A stretch of 64,000 nucleotides of DNA from Watersipora subatra (GCF_963576615.1 NC_088708.1:25799191-25863190); one strand, 5' to 3'. Positions 60,901 to 64,000 are shown, counted from the stretch's first letter. Numbers and translations: made by a program. Notes: generated by a model not told the origin, from the letters alone.

Positions 60901-63335
60901 TGGTACCTCGAAATGGCAGTAACTACTAGCTATGATAGCACTCAGCAAACTGCAAGTTCAATGACTGGCTGCTTTTTTGTCTACTTTATATGATTTCCAA
61001 TAAACAAATAATTTTCAAAACTTCAAAACTCTTTGGCAATGTTTCTAATTAGTCTCCATCTAAATGAAGCAAGGATGTAAGAATACTAACATATTTATAT
61101 ATGCAATGCATTTGATGTCATCTAAAGGTGTGACTAGGTAGTACCCATACTACTAGAGGTGTTACTAGGTAGTAACCATATTACTAGAGGTGTTACTAGG
61201 TAGTACTTATTCTACTAGAGGTGTTACTAGATAATACTCATATTATCTAAATGCATTACTAGGTAGTAAACTTACTATCTGGAGGTGTTACTAGGTAGTA
61301 CCTGTAGCACCTATATCAATTAAAAGTGTTACTAGGTAGTACCTATATCATCTAGAGGTGTCACTAGGTAATAACTATACCATCTAAAGGTGTCACTATG
61401 ACATATCTATACCATCTAAAGGTGTTGCTAGGTAGTGCCCGTACAATCTAAAGGTGTTACTAGGTAACACCCATACTATTTAAAGGTATAACTAGGTAGT
61501 ACCTGTACTATCTAAAGACCCGTCTATCTAAAAGTATTACTAGGTAATACTCATACCATCTCTGTCGCCCGGCTCATTGAGACTGTTGGAAACCATCATG
61601 AACGTGCTATAGCCTGCCTCCGCATCACCATTACGGAGAGAATCTAGACCCGCCCCCGCTATCTGATTTTGAGTGTCTTCCAGCAACTGTAAGTAAAAAT
61701 GTTTATGAAAAACTAAAATGTTTTGACTGCAGCCAGCACTATCTGACAGCCATTTAAAACTTTCCGACAGCTAGGCAGGGTCAGACAGCAGCTAAAGATG
61801 TACATATCATCATTAATGTTGAAGCTTCCTCTCTACCACTGATATTAACTTCGTCTTATACGAGGCGTGTTATAAGAAGGAAACCACAAGCGTTCTGATA
61901 AAAGACTAGTTTCCTTTCTGCTTCATTGAATGAAGAAGTGAATTCTTCACGGGTGGTCAAATGGTCACAACTTTCAGAAAAATCATTTTATTAGTTAACA
62001 AAATCTTTTTCCAGATACATGTAAGATGCCAAAACCATTATATACATGTATAGCAAATGACTATCAATTGGGTCCAAGCGATTACCTATGTACTTACTTA
62101 TATGTACACAAGAAATTCTGGGTAAAGTGTCACAAAATGATATCTCCAGGTTTTACAGCTATGTATATATGTACATGTATAACCTTTTATTTGAGAGAAT
62201 AAATTACTCTGGTCTGTTGCAAACACGTTGGCTATATAACATATGCCTAAATATTTCCTTTTTTATCAATTTTTCCCAAGTTTTAAAGTTTTTAAGATGA
62301 TATGTTTAATAGAGTATTGCTAGAACAAATTCACTAGCTTTTCCATTTACAGGACGCCATCACAAAGTCTCTGGCAGAGTACAATGAACACATAACTTCT
62401 CTTAAGGCTGACATGGAGGAGACAACCAAAAGCGCTGATCAAATTCGCCAACAGATTCAAGACTTTAGAATCAAGTAAGAAATATTGAGAGATATTTTAT
62501 GGTATGTTAACTGATTGAAGTGCATCGCTATTTCAGTACGTACAACTTTTTATTGGTATTGGTAATCAATAATCATCAACAAAATGACTTTTTTCATCAC
62601 ACACCAAATGAAAAAACAATGCAAAGACAGAAATCAGGAATTATTGAGTGAGTTGAACAAAAGTGTTTTAAAAGTTGGTAGTTTAATAGTGTTATGGAGG
62701 AATCGGCATAGTGAACTGTAGGTTGTAGTAACAGAGAGTTCATAAACTGAAACATACAACGGTGGAATTAGTATAAGCTATAAGGTCACAAGGTAAAATT
62801 ATTAGTACTACTACTAGAGGATATAAGTCTGAGTATATACGATATTCTGTACAACGAGAACAGAGCTAACCTGTTTTTGTCCAATGTCTCTAGGAGCTAC
62901 TCTAGCGACAAGAGGACTGTATGTAGAGCTGCCATATAGAACTAACCTGTTCTTGTCCAATGTTTCTAGGTGCTACTTTAGTGACAAGAGGACTGTATGT
63001 AGAGCTGCCATATAGAACTAACCTGTTCTTGTCCAATGTTTCTAGGAGCTACTCTAGCGACAAGAGGACTGTATGTAGAGCTGCCATATAGAACTAACCT
63101 GTTCTTGTTCAATGTTTCTAGGGGCTACTCTAGCGACAAGAGGACTGTATGTAGAGCTGCCATATAGAACTAACCTGTTCTTGTCCAATGTTTCTAGGGG
63201 CTACTCTAGCGACAAGAGGAATGTATGAAGAGCTTCCATATCGGTCATAGCAGTTGAGGCGAACGATGAGGTTGAAATCATCATCTTCGTCTCCGTAAGG
63301 CAGCTTAAAGCCATTCAGGCGACTGACTTCAGTGT
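18254..63335 (-). CDS. Polycystin-1 family protein (PKD1-like), 33 exons, N terminus off-window
   Basis: Minus-strand model in transcript order: 63335-63175, 61686-61557, 58791-58712, 58341-58231, 57692-57566, 57145-57096, 54115-53965, 51139-51039, 49366-49255, 48941-48832, 47450-47282, 46589-46461, 45332-45218, 44924-44735, 42652-42517, 40758-40583, 38612-38511, 37666-37524, 36684-36552, 35406-35155, 34544-34315, 33929-33749, 31253-31033, 28515-28296, 27865-27700, 27424-27317, 26776-26501, 25548-25385, 23903-23742, 23101-22846, 20815-20663, 19612-19496, 18414-18254. All junctions are GT..AG and in phase, giving about 1,696 residues. Seen: helical REJ/GAIN-like ectodomain (1-560), GPS (about 560-592), TM1 (about 650-675), PLAT (about 690-800), membrane helices, polycystin domain (about 1110-1380), S2-S6 with pore, basic tail. 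Family members are receptor/channel subunits of cilia or sperm that often pair with PKD2-type proteins. PKD1, PKD1L and PKDREJ subtype cannot be told apart here. Confidence 0.9.
18415..19495 (-). other. Last polycystin intron, nothing recognised
   Basis: AT-rich sequence with a short TACATG run at 18626-18644. No coding signal. Confidence 0.5.
19496..19612 (-). CDS. Polycystin exon 32 (cytoplasmic tail)
   Basis: Acceptor TGTTGGCAG/ATAAAC, donor GAGG/GTAAGT, phase 1 to 1. It encodes DKPNKYELVDFVVSKFKGVM, which matches the tail segment after S6 in PKD1-like proteins. Confidence 0.9.
19741..20545. repeat. 26-27-bp minisatellite, about 30 copies
   Basis: The unit contains GGCTGTTTATGTGGTAGAGT. 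Copies alternate between 26 and 27 bp (GTTGGGG or GTAGGGGG). It lies in the polycystin intron between exons 32 and 31. Confidence 0.96.
20663..20815 (-). CDS. Polycystin exon 31 (S6)
   Basis: Acceptor GATTGCAG/ACAAGT, donor GCAG/GTGAGC, phase 1 to 1. KFDYKSMERANPVFAPLIFI leads into S6, TVSMGFMMVNFMLSLIIEGF. Confidence 0.94.
20884..21020. repeat. 22-bp minisatellite, about 6 copies
   Basis: Unit CATATGAACAGGTCAAGTGA plus AG. It lies just upstream of exon 31 in the transcript. Confidence 0.95.
21120..21520. repeat. TATATACA-rich region with nested palindromes
   Basis: Cryptic alternating purine-pyrimidine sequence. Blocks such as ACACCCTATGG and CCATAGGGTGT occur as inverted pairs separated by TATATATA, giving several overlapping hairpins. 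ORFs here are Tyr-Ile artefacts. Confidence 0.9.
21525..22845 (-). other. Polycystin intron, nothing recognised
   Basis: AT-rich, non-repetitive by eye, no conserved ORF. Confidence 0.5.
22846..23101 (-). CDS. Polycystin exon 30 (S4, S5 and pore helix)
   Basis: Acceptor TATTTGTAG/AGTTAT, donor CTCA/GTAAGT, phase 0 to 1. It reads S4 FLTFISTAKFLKLLRFNKKM, S5 LLYIAKSFVSFMVAMGMVFF and pore segment STIISSMSTLFTLML. No acidic residue is seen at the position of the Gly-Asp pair in PKD2 pores. Confidence 0.94.
23742..23903 (-). CDS. Polycystin exon 29 (S3)
   Basis: Acceptor CTTGCAG/GACTTC, donor GAGGAG/GTAAGG, phase 0 to 0. It encodes 54 residues from DFWNCVEFVNLSLLSIVITM, matching the start of S3 in polycystins ('F-W-N-x-x-E'). 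Confidence 0.93.
23904..25384 (-). other. Polycystin intron, nothing recognised
   Basis: AT-rich sequence between exons 28 and 29. Its one short ORF (24526-24708) has no domain. Confidence 0.5.
25385..25548 (-). CDS. Polycystin exon 28 (polycystin domain end, S2)
   Basis: Acceptor CTGTTTTAG/CTTTCT, donor TTTAAG/GTATTG, phase 1 to 0. LLSELGMIAYTIYFIVVEIK is S2; KLLKKLRWAYFK is the cytoplasmic turn. Confidence 0.93.
25765..26475. repeat. 21-bp minisatellite, about 34 copies
   Basis: The unit contains CCAATCTACTAATAATAGAG. Because 21 is a multiple of three and the unit lacks stops in two minus-strand frames, it generates 261- and 107-codon spurious ORFs (SIISRLV and DWSLLLV repeats). Confidence 0.97.
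26501..26776 (-). CDS. Polycystin exon 27 (polycystin domain core)
   Basis: Acceptor GATATCCAG/AGGGAG, donor GGAG/GTTTGT, phase 1 to 1. It contains GRFGYYEGGGYAHSLG (the Y-x-G-G-G-Y motif) and NNWIDEKTRAIFVEFTTYNN, both diagnostic for the PKD-channel ectodomain. Confidence 0.95.
27317..27424 (-). CDS. Polycystin exon 26 (polycystin domain, Cys pair)
   Basis: Acceptor TTTTAACAG/TGAGTT, donor CCCG/GTGAGA, phase 1 to 1. It begins VSCPLIVAKYERHCAES, a Cys pair found in this domain, and ends with a 'W-x-x-L-P' motif. Confidence 0.9.
27700..27865 (-). CDS. Polycystin exon 25 (polycystin/TOP domain)
   Basis: Acceptor TTTTAACAG/GTTGGC, donor GAAG/GTATGA, phase 0 to 1. It reads VGSLDSFWVWAKQTYIPAVY and NYLVGTTRLRQIRVEE; 'R-L-R-Q-x-R-V' is conserved across PKD1 and PKD2 proteins. 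Confidence 0.94.
27930..28105. repeat. Degenerate ~28-bp repeat, few copies
   Basis: Imperfect copies of GTACATAGAGTTACCTTGCT occur about five times in the polycystin intron between exons 24 and 25. Confidence 0.6.
28296..28515 (-). CDS. Polycystin exon 24 (S1 helix and start of polycystin domain)
   Basis: Acceptor GCTCACTAG/GGCAAA, donor TCATTG/GTAACA, phase 2 to 0. KVLREILSYVIFLYLLYSIS is S1 of the TRP-like module. The ectodomain starts after it. Confidence 0.92.
28585..28850. repeat. 20-bp degenerate minisatellite, about 13 copies
   Basis: Unit CAACTTGTCTCACCATGTCT. All three plus-strand frames stay partly open, giving overlapping spurious ORFs. Confidence 0.9.
28905..29085. repeat. 32-bp minisatellite, about 6 copies
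   Basis: The unit contains CACTGTGTCCCAACACTCAT, then ACCAACATGTTT. It follows the 20-bp array and shares TGTTTCACTGTG with its end. Confidence 0.93.
29740..30225. repeat. 23-bp minisatellite, about 21 copies
   Basis: The unit contains GGTGACGCTTTAACATAGTG. The central copies are almost identical and the edge copies diverge. Confidence 0.97.
30540..30780. repeat. Degenerate TATGGTATGATC repeat
   Basis: Irregular copies of GGTATGATCTTATGG-like words. No fixed period. Confidence 0.6.
31033..31253 (-). CDS. Polycystin exon 23 (TM5 end, cytoplasmic linker)
   Basis: Acceptor CTCTTGTAG/GTGGTT, donor AAAAA/GTAAGA, phase 0 to 2. Hydrophobic VVLFAMFYALVIR is followed by an acidic then Lys-rich linker ending in AQAKKKK. 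Confidence 0.9.
31311..32249. mobile_element. Long-TIR non-autonomous DNA transposon
   Basis: Begins AGGTAGACTTGCAACAA and ends with the matching inverted end. The arms (about 150-200 bp) carry the same words as the foldback at 3433-3732 (CATGTCTTACTCTGCTGT and its complement). The ~600-bp interior is absent from the short copy and encodes no transposase I can recognise. Flanking TTAA is degraded (TCAA / ATAA), so the copy is old. Confidence 0.8.
32289..32750. repeat. 36-bp minisatellite, about 13 copies
   Basis: The unit contains GAGAGCAAAGTGAGTCATTC. A 140-codon plus-strand ORF is a by-product of the 36-bp period. It sits directly beside the transposon at 31311-32249. Confidence 0.96.
33063..33097. 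repeat. Near-perfect 35-nt palindrome
   Basis: CTTTGTGTACCCTGGTA, one base, then its exact reverse complement: a 17-bp stem with almost no loop. Confidence 0.9.
33225..33600 (-). mobile_element. SINE-like element, reverse orientation
   Basis: Read on the minus strand it starts TGCCTGGCATTGCCCAGG (compare the elements at 14740 and 45965). It carries a tRNA-like segment with ATAGTATAGTCGG (A-box-like) and GAGTTCAAATCC (B-box) and ends in a TATATA-rich tail. Confidence 0.7.
33615..33655. repeat. Hairpin with TAGACCTATTAACTATA ends
   Basis: TAGACCTATTAACTATA pairs with TATAGTTATTAGGTCTA with a very short loop. The related hairpin at 43647-43695 has the same ends. Confidence 0.8.
33749..33929 (-). 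CDS. Polycystin exon 22 (TM4 and TM5 start)
   Basis: Acceptor TATTACAG/GTGTCT, donor CTGAAG/GTAAGC, phase 2 to 0. CLLPWWFQIVAYFLCLASCV carries the family 'L-P-W-W' signature; QWMVSFVTSFIESLLLSQPL matches the next helix. Confidence 0.94.
34315..34544 (-). CDS. Polycystin exon 21 (TM3 and basic loop)
   Basis: Acceptor CTTGGCAG/ATCGGA, donor ACTCA/GTAAGC, phase 0 to 2. ELQLGIYSSILVFPINLLIV is TM3; a long Lys-rich cytoplasmic loop with a predicted helix follows (ANLRLVKQKAKEYEKTHDKS). Confidence 0.92.
34705..34740. repeat. Hairpin, 14-15-bp stem
   Basis: GATCTTCACCCACAC pairs with GTGTGGGTGAAGATC around a short loop, in the polycystin intron 160 bp upstream (in transcript sense) of exon 21. Confidence 0.85.
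35155..35406 (-). CDS. Polycystin exon 20 (post-PLAT linker and TM2)
   Basis: Acceptor TCACACACAG/ATTGAC, donor TTCATG/GTACGC, phase 0 to 0. It has HIWFSVFGRPPKSVFTRVQR followed by hydrophobic ITCCVTLLFTSMVVGISLY. 'W-x-S-V-x-x-R-P-x-x-S-x-F-T-R-V-Q-R' is typical of the family. Confidence 0.94.
35490..36385. repeat. 49-bp minisatellite, about 18 copies
   Basis: The unit contains CATACAGTCTTACAGCTGCT. Two variants alternate (TATATTAGAAGAGTTAATAA and TATTGTGGAAGAGTCAATAA), giving a partial higher-order pattern. Confidence 0.96.
36552..36684 (-). CDS. Polycystin exon 19 (PLAT domain, end)
   Basis: Acceptor CATTTTAG/AGTTTG, donor GGAGCG/GTAGGT, phase 2 to 0. VWHDNSGKSPGWQFAHMCVI is the highly conserved 'W-H-D-N-S-G-x-S-P-x-W' motif of polycystin PLAT domains; FFFVCNNWLS closes the domain. 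Confidence 0.95.
37126..37505. repeat. 48-bp minisatellite, 8 copies
   Basis: The unit contains GGTTTAGATCCCTCTCTACT. The 48-bp period leaves both strands open (spurious ORFs of 201 and 163 codons). It ends 19 bases from the donor of exon 18. Confidence 0.95.
37524..37666 (-). CDS. Polycystin exon 18 (PLAT domain, middle)
   Basis: Acceptor GTGCCTAG/GTTTCT, donor GTCAG/GTACGG, phase 0 to 2. It encodes VSMIFAGFEEETPPRLIYDD and FLMTVPRSLGPLNHVR, matching the PLAT core. Confidence 0.92.
37667..39190 (-). other. Polycystin introns around exon 17, nothing recognised
   Basis: Apart from the exon at 38511-38612, this is AT-rich sequence without repeats or coding signal. Confidence 0.5.
38511..38612 (-). 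CDS. Polycystin exon 17 (PLAT domain start)
   Basis: Acceptor TATTTCAG/GCTGGG, donor GCTAAG/GTAGTA, phase 0 to 0. YLYELTVFTGTGRGAGTTAK is the first PLAT/LH2 strand, with the family's T-G-x(n)-A-G-T motif. Confidence 0.92.
39191..40170. repeat. 17-bp minisatellite, about 57 copies
   Basis: Unit CTTGCGGATGACCAGAA, very homogeneous, with single-base variants only. It has no stop codon in any minus-strand frame, so two overlapping ORFs of 379 and 371 codons arise with a 17-residue repeating peptide. These are not genes. Confidence 0.98.
40583..40758 (-). CDS. Polycystin exon 16 (first transmembrane helix)
   Basis: Acceptor CTCTTACAG/GTATAA, donor GTGAAG/GTATGT, phase 1 to 0. Hydrophobic NPLVFSVMVSLACFYLCCLI is followed by WARRWD, the conserved TM1 and inner boundary upstream of PLAT. 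Confidence 0.92.
40759..41690 (-). other. Polycystin intron, nothing recognised
   Basis: AT-rich sequence with no repeat or coding signal, next to the 9-bp array. Confidence 0.5.
41696..42376. repeat. 9-bp repeat, about 75 copies
   Basis: Unit CTATAGTTC with variant CATATAGTT. It gives Ser-Tyr-Ser ORFs on plus and Asn-Tyr-Arg ORFs on minus, both artefacts. It ends 140 bases from the donor of the GPS exon. Confidence 0.98.
42517..42652 (-). CDS. Polycystin exon 15 (second half of GPS)
   Basis: Acceptor ACAATACAG/GTTGGG, donor GGAG/GTTAGT, phase 0 to 1. It encodes VGPLTTAEKTHCICSTITVD. The C-x-C pair is present, but the His-Leu that normally precede the cleaved Thr/Ser are replaced by Thr-Ile. 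Confidence 0.9.
42653..42960. repeat. 38-bp minisatellite touching a splice acceptor, 8 copies
   Basis: The unit contains CTGTATTGTGTACCGCATAG. The first unit supplies the AG acceptor of the GPS exon (42652), and later units repeat the same CACAATACAGGT junction on the minus strand. Confidence 0.95.
42975..43445. repeat. 31-bp minisatellite, about 15 copies (locus 1)
   Basis: The unit contains CATAAGTATGCAACTGTATG, then ACTCATATGAT. The same unit makes up the array at 55817-56970. Confidence 0.97.
43480..43575 (+). mobile_element. tRNA-like SINE remnant
   Basis: TAGCATGAAGAGCGCTAGG (A-box region) and GAGAGTTCGAATTGG (B-box). It is too short and diverged for an intact tRNA gene. Confidence 0.5.
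43647..43695. repeat. Hairpin, relative of the one at 33615
   Basis: AGACTTATTAACTATACTA pairs with TAGTATAGTTAATAGGTCT across an AT-rich loop. Confidence 0.75.
43696..44734 (-). other. Polycystin intron, nothing recognised
   Basis: AT-rich sequence. ORFs at 44481-44729 have no domain. Confidence 0.5.
44735..44924 (-). CDS. Polycystin exon 14 (first half of GPS)
   Basis: Acceptor GTTTGCAG/AGAGGC, donor TGTGAG/GTAAGG, phase 2 to 0. It ends with AQCRFFDPALDDWSTEGCE. The 'C-x(n)-W-S-x-x-G-C' pattern is the hallmark of the GPCR proteolysis site found in polycystin-1 proteins and adhesion GPCRs. Confidence 0.92.
45218..45332 (-). CDS. Polycystin exon 13 (GAIN-like ectodomain)
   Basis: Acceptor TATTTTTTAG/ATGAGA, donor AACTT/GTGAGT, phase 1 to 2. 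It encodes DEKSFHTTYSGSNTSLPPSV and NNDTCFISNSV. A longer ORF in another frame over the same bases was set aside because only this frame joins both neighbours. Confidence 0.75.
45965..46330 (+). mobile_element. SINE-like element, most complete copy
   Basis: Starts GACGTTGCTCGCCCGAGTAT. It includes a tRNA-like part (TGGCTGAATTAGTAAAGCG, then GAACTGGAGGGTCTGAGATC) and ends near a TATA-rich tail. It is homologous to 33225-33600 (minus) and partly to 14740-14935. Confidence 0.7.
46461..46589 (-). CDS. Polycystin exon 12 (GAIN-like ectodomain)
   Basis: Acceptor CTTTTTGCAG/AATTTA, donor GGTG/GTGAGT, phase 1 to 1. It encodes FTGNISLDLSDIGLRIYLKT. An AG nine bases further in is an alternative acceptor in the same frame. 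Confidence 0.82.
46718..46763. repeat. AT-rich hairpin
   Basis: TATTTACTTTATATTTAC pairs with GTAAATATAAAGTAAATA around a 7-base loop; an extra direct copy of the arm lies upstream. Confidence 0.8.
47282..47450 (-). CDS. Polycystin exon 11 (ectodomain, Asn-Ser-Thr repeat)
   Basis: Acceptor CTCTTTGCAG/CTTCTT, donor GCTG/GTGAGA, phase 0 to 1. After LLIAPHVSLSIVMRPILVAN it has the low-complexity run NATNSTNSTNSTNPTNFT with several N-glycosylation sequons, encoded by a 9-bp tandem repeat. Confidence 0.82.
47463..48772. repeat. 36-bp minisatellite, about 36 copies
   Basis: The unit contains CTCTAGCCATAGTACAACAG. The period is a multiple of three, giving spurious ORFs up to 337 codons on plus. 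It starts only ~12 bases beyond the acceptor of exon 11 and ends ~60 bases from exon 10. Confidence 0.97.
48832..48941 (-). CDS. Polycystin exon 10 (ectodomain, Pro-rich)
   Basis: Acceptor TTTTTACAG/AAAACA, donor GGAAG/GTCAGT, phase 1 to 0. It encodes a Pro/Gln-rich stretch (IPSPQAPSQAPVTYPF). Another frame is also open, but only this one joins both neighbours. Confidence 0.75.
49255..49366 (-). CDS. Polycystin exon 9 (ectodomain)
   Basis: Acceptor GTTCTAG/CTGACA, donor CTCG/GTATGC, phase 0 to 1. It includes LTSMNNPFYSELDENSTDSR with one N-glycosylation sequon (NST). Confidence 0.82.
49367..50234 (-). other. Polycystin intron, one hairpin
   Basis: The only structure seen is a hairpin at 50004-50035: GTGACTATTGGCTGA, GA, then the exact complement (15-bp stem). 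Confidence 0.7.
50240..50970. repeat. 29-bp minisatellite, about 25 copies
   Basis: The unit contains ACACTGTGTCATGTAAACCT. Shorter 25-27-bp copies lacking ACAC alternate in the first half. Confidence 0.96.
51039..51139 (-). CDS. Polycystin exon 8 (ectodomain)
   Basis: Acceptor CTTTTGCAG/GGAATA, donor CGATG/GTACTG, phase 1 to 0. It includes NMATSDGGSIMLTDTQGTLG. Confidence 0.8.
51660..52190. repeat. Degenerate ~20-bp repeat
   Basis: Old, diverged copies of TATGTATTTATAGACTATG. The word is closely related to the fresh 19-bp array at 53612-53935 in the same intron. Confidence 0.75.
52195..53600. other. Intron segment, possible old transposon
   Basis: Base composition is less AT-rich around 52195-52640 than around it. 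It begins CCTACGACCAAACACGAGCG. It sits between the degenerate and the fresh copies of one repeat. No ORF or clear terminal repeats. Confidence 0.35.
53612..53935. repeat. 19-bp minisatellite, about 17 copies
   Basis: Unit GCATTATAGACTATGGGTA with variant ATCATTATAGACTATGGAT. It ends about 30 bases from the donor of exon 7. Confidence 0.96.
53965..54115 (-). CDS. Polycystin exon 7 (ectodomain, helical)
   Basis: Acceptor GTTTGCAG/GACCAG, donor GAAG/GTCTGT, phase 0 to 1. It reads DQTSLENTLGLLTSIGEVLT; 50 codons are open only in this frame. Confidence 0.85.
54116..55816 (-). other. Polycystin intron, nothing recognised
   Basis: AT-rich sequence with no repeat, ORF or element noticed. Confidence 0.5.
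55817..56970. repeat. 31-bp minisatellite, about 37 copies (locus 2)
   Basis: Same unit as 42975-43445 (CATAAGTATGCAACTGTATG). More variants are present here (GGCCCTAAG, GGCCATAAG), suggesting an older or larger source array. Confidence 0.97.
57096..57145 (-). CDS. Polycystin exon 6 (50 nt)
   Basis: Acceptor TTATTTTAG/GGAACC, donor TTCG/GTAGGT, phase 1 to 0. It encodes NLLGANKANKAKQTTS. It is short but required to keep the frame between its neighbours. Confidence 0.75.
57566..57692 (-). CDS. Polycystin exon 5 (ectodomain, helical)
   Basis: Acceptor CACCATAG/GTGAGC, donor TTAG/GTGGGT, phase 0 to 1. VSENAIEAANNKLQEGMEVL is strongly helical, as in the post-REJ part of polycystin-1 proteins. 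Confidence 0.82.
57908..57991. repeat. (AT)n microsatellite
   Basis: About 80 bases of alternating A and T. It produces a Tyr-Ile ORF on minus that is not a gene. Confidence 0.97.
58231..58341 (-). CDS. Polycystin exon 4 (ectodomain, helical)
   Basis: Acceptor TATCATAG/ATGAGA, donor GATGAG/GTACTT, phase 0 to 0. It encodes 37 residues including DVIKCTTVLQSLLANEDE. Confidence 0.78.
58712..58791 (-). CDS. Polycystin exon 3 (Asn-rich linker)
   Basis: Acceptor CTTTTCAG/TGACTG, donor ACAGCT/GTAAGT, phase 1 to 0. It encodes TANTDNNNSSAVNDEEAEKL. Confidence 0.75.
58895..58952. repeat. 17-bp direct repeat, 3 copies
   Basis: AGCTAATAAGTACATGT in tandem. The rest of 58,792-59,590 shows nothing else. 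Confidence 0.85.
59600..60025. repeat. 24-bp minisatellite, about 17 copies
   Basis: The unit contains CAATGGTCAATGTTACAAAC. Stop-free in two plus-strand frames, giving spurious ORFs of 174 and 142 codons. Confidence 0.96.
60026..61120 (-). other. Polycystin intron, nothing recognised
   Basis: A strong donor-like site (GTAAGTATGG on minus, near 60290) has no exon that fits the phases of its neighbours. Confidence 0.5.
61120..61556. repeat. 31-bp degenerate minisatellite touching a splice donor, about 14 copies
   Basis: The unit contains AGGTGTTACTAGGTAGTACC. The last unit runs into the donor of exon 2 (61557). On the minus strand several units repeat AGATGGTATAG, the same word as the real junction. 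Confidence 0.92.
61557..61686 (-). CDS. Polycystin exon 2 (ectodomain, helical)
   Basis: Acceptor TTACAG/TTGCTG, donor GATG/GTATGA, phase 0 to 1. It reads LLEDTQNQIAGAGLDSLRNG. The donor lies at the edge of a minisatellite. Confidence 0.8.
61687..62353 (-). other. Polycystin intron, nothing else recognised
   Basis: AT-rich sequence leading to the plus-strand exon-like segment at 62354-62475. Confidence 0.5.
62354..62475 (+). other. Possible plus-strand exon inside a polycystin intron
   Basis: The segment is bounded by ttccatttacag/ and CAA/gtaaga and is open in one frame, reading DAITKSLAEYNEHITSLKAD then METTK-like helical sequence (one stop just past the donor). Composition and heptad-like spacing look like a coiled coil from a real gene. 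It lies on the strand opposite to polycystin. It could be an exon of an antisense gene, a captured exon fragment, or chance. I do not recognise a family. Confidence 0.4.
62866..63250. repeat. 76-bp tandem duplication of an exon end with its splice donor
   Basis: CTAACCTGTTC, the reverse complement of the exon 1 donor, recurs at 62866, 62942, 63018, 63094 and 63170, exactly 76 bases apart. Each unit carries the last ~35-40 bases of exon 1 and about 35 bases of intron. The exon-proximal copy is the most diverged. Confidence 0.95.
63175..63335 (-). CDS. Polycystin exon 1 in window (ectodomain)
   Basis: Acceptor TTCTTCTAG/ACACTG, donor GAACAG/GTTAGT, phase 1 to 0. It encodes TEVSRLNGFKLPYGDEDDD and NCYDRYGSSSYIPLVAR, resembling a beta-sandwich edge of the REJ region. 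Its donor and last ~40 bases are repeated in tandem downstream, so the donor actually used is uncertain. Confidence 0.75.
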
Positions 63336-64000
63336 CTAGAAGAACATGTACTCAGTAGAAACAACTGAATAAACCAACTTAAAAGTTCATCAATCCATTA
63401 TAATAAATATTTACATTTATCTACATTATTTTATTTGGTCAAATTAAACGTACCGGTAAGTACAAAATATGGCTTTATGGTAGTGAATAAACTTGCTTAG
63501 AAGTGTTAAGTTACAGTAACTCAAACTCTTTTAGGATATTTTGTTTTCAAATTCAATTACATTCCTGCTCCGTTAACAAATAAAAAACAGGTTAAGACTC
63601 ATTTAATGAGGCTGATTATGATAATATAAAAACCACGCTATATTATTATAATATGTAATGATATTTTTTTATTGTATCTTAATACATTGATTTAGGGTAT
63701 TCTAGCCAAAGCACATAGCTATATACACACACATTAGTAGAGCATTTCACATTCTTGCCTGAACTGGTCTTCTGATCTACTTAGATGGAATTTTAATAGA
63801 TTTTATCAGAAAGTACCAGTATTTTTTATCATTTGAGATTTTTTTGATATTTGAGATGATCTGACTGTCAGGATGTTTCAAGATTAAAATTGACAAAACT
63901 TGATCGCAGTTAAAACGTTCAAAAGAAAAATATGTGCAAAATAATAACATCACTAGTTGCTATCGTTGCTATACCAGATATCATTGCTATAGTTGCTATA
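63336..64000 (-). other. Polycystin intron to window edge, nothing recognised
   Basis: AT-rich. The next upstream exon is outside the window. Confidence 0.5.

Overview
The window is intron-rich, AT-rich metazoan nuclear DNA. It carries the 3' ends of two large multi-exon genes that converge tail to tail. The first is a protostome-type classical cadherin with EGF and laminin-G modules next to the membrane, a layout that vertebrate classical cadherins lack. This points to an invertebrate. A hairpin at 13,994-14,042 built on AGAGTTATCTCCC, a motif I recall from dispersed repeats in molluscs, makes a mollusc or other lophotrochozoan my best guess, but it is only a guess.

Plus strand, 1-10,378: the last nine exons of the cadherin. 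They encode EGF, laminin G, two EGF-like modules, one transmembrane helix, a p120-catenin-binding juxtamembrane segment and a beta-catenin-binding tail. All splice phases agree and give 514 residues plus a stop. The region 10,379-18,253 is 3' UTR and intergenic DNA with decayed transposons, tRNA-derived SINEs and hairpins.

Minus strand, 63,335 down to 18,254: 33 exons of a polycystin-1 family protein whose N terminus lies outside the window. In order they encode an REJ-like/GAIN-like ectodomain, a GPS motif, TM1, a PLAT domain, further membrane helices, a polycystin (TOP) domain, a TRP-like six-helix module and a basic tail. All 32 junctions are phase-consistent and give about 1,696 residues. 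Exons were found by reading both strands for GT/AG-bounded open segments and chaining phases, not from transcripts.

The most unusual feature is the tandem-repeat load. More than twenty minisatellites (units 9 to 76 bp) fill about a quarter of the window by adding up intervals, and most larger introns hold one with its own unit. Three polycystin arrays contain the splice junction of the neighbouring exon and repeat it. One array grew inside a tRNA-derived SINE. One 31-bp satellite occurs in two introns 12 kb apart. Nearly all long ORFs in introns are by-products of these arrays. No prokaryotic, viral, CRISPR or operon-like system is visible.
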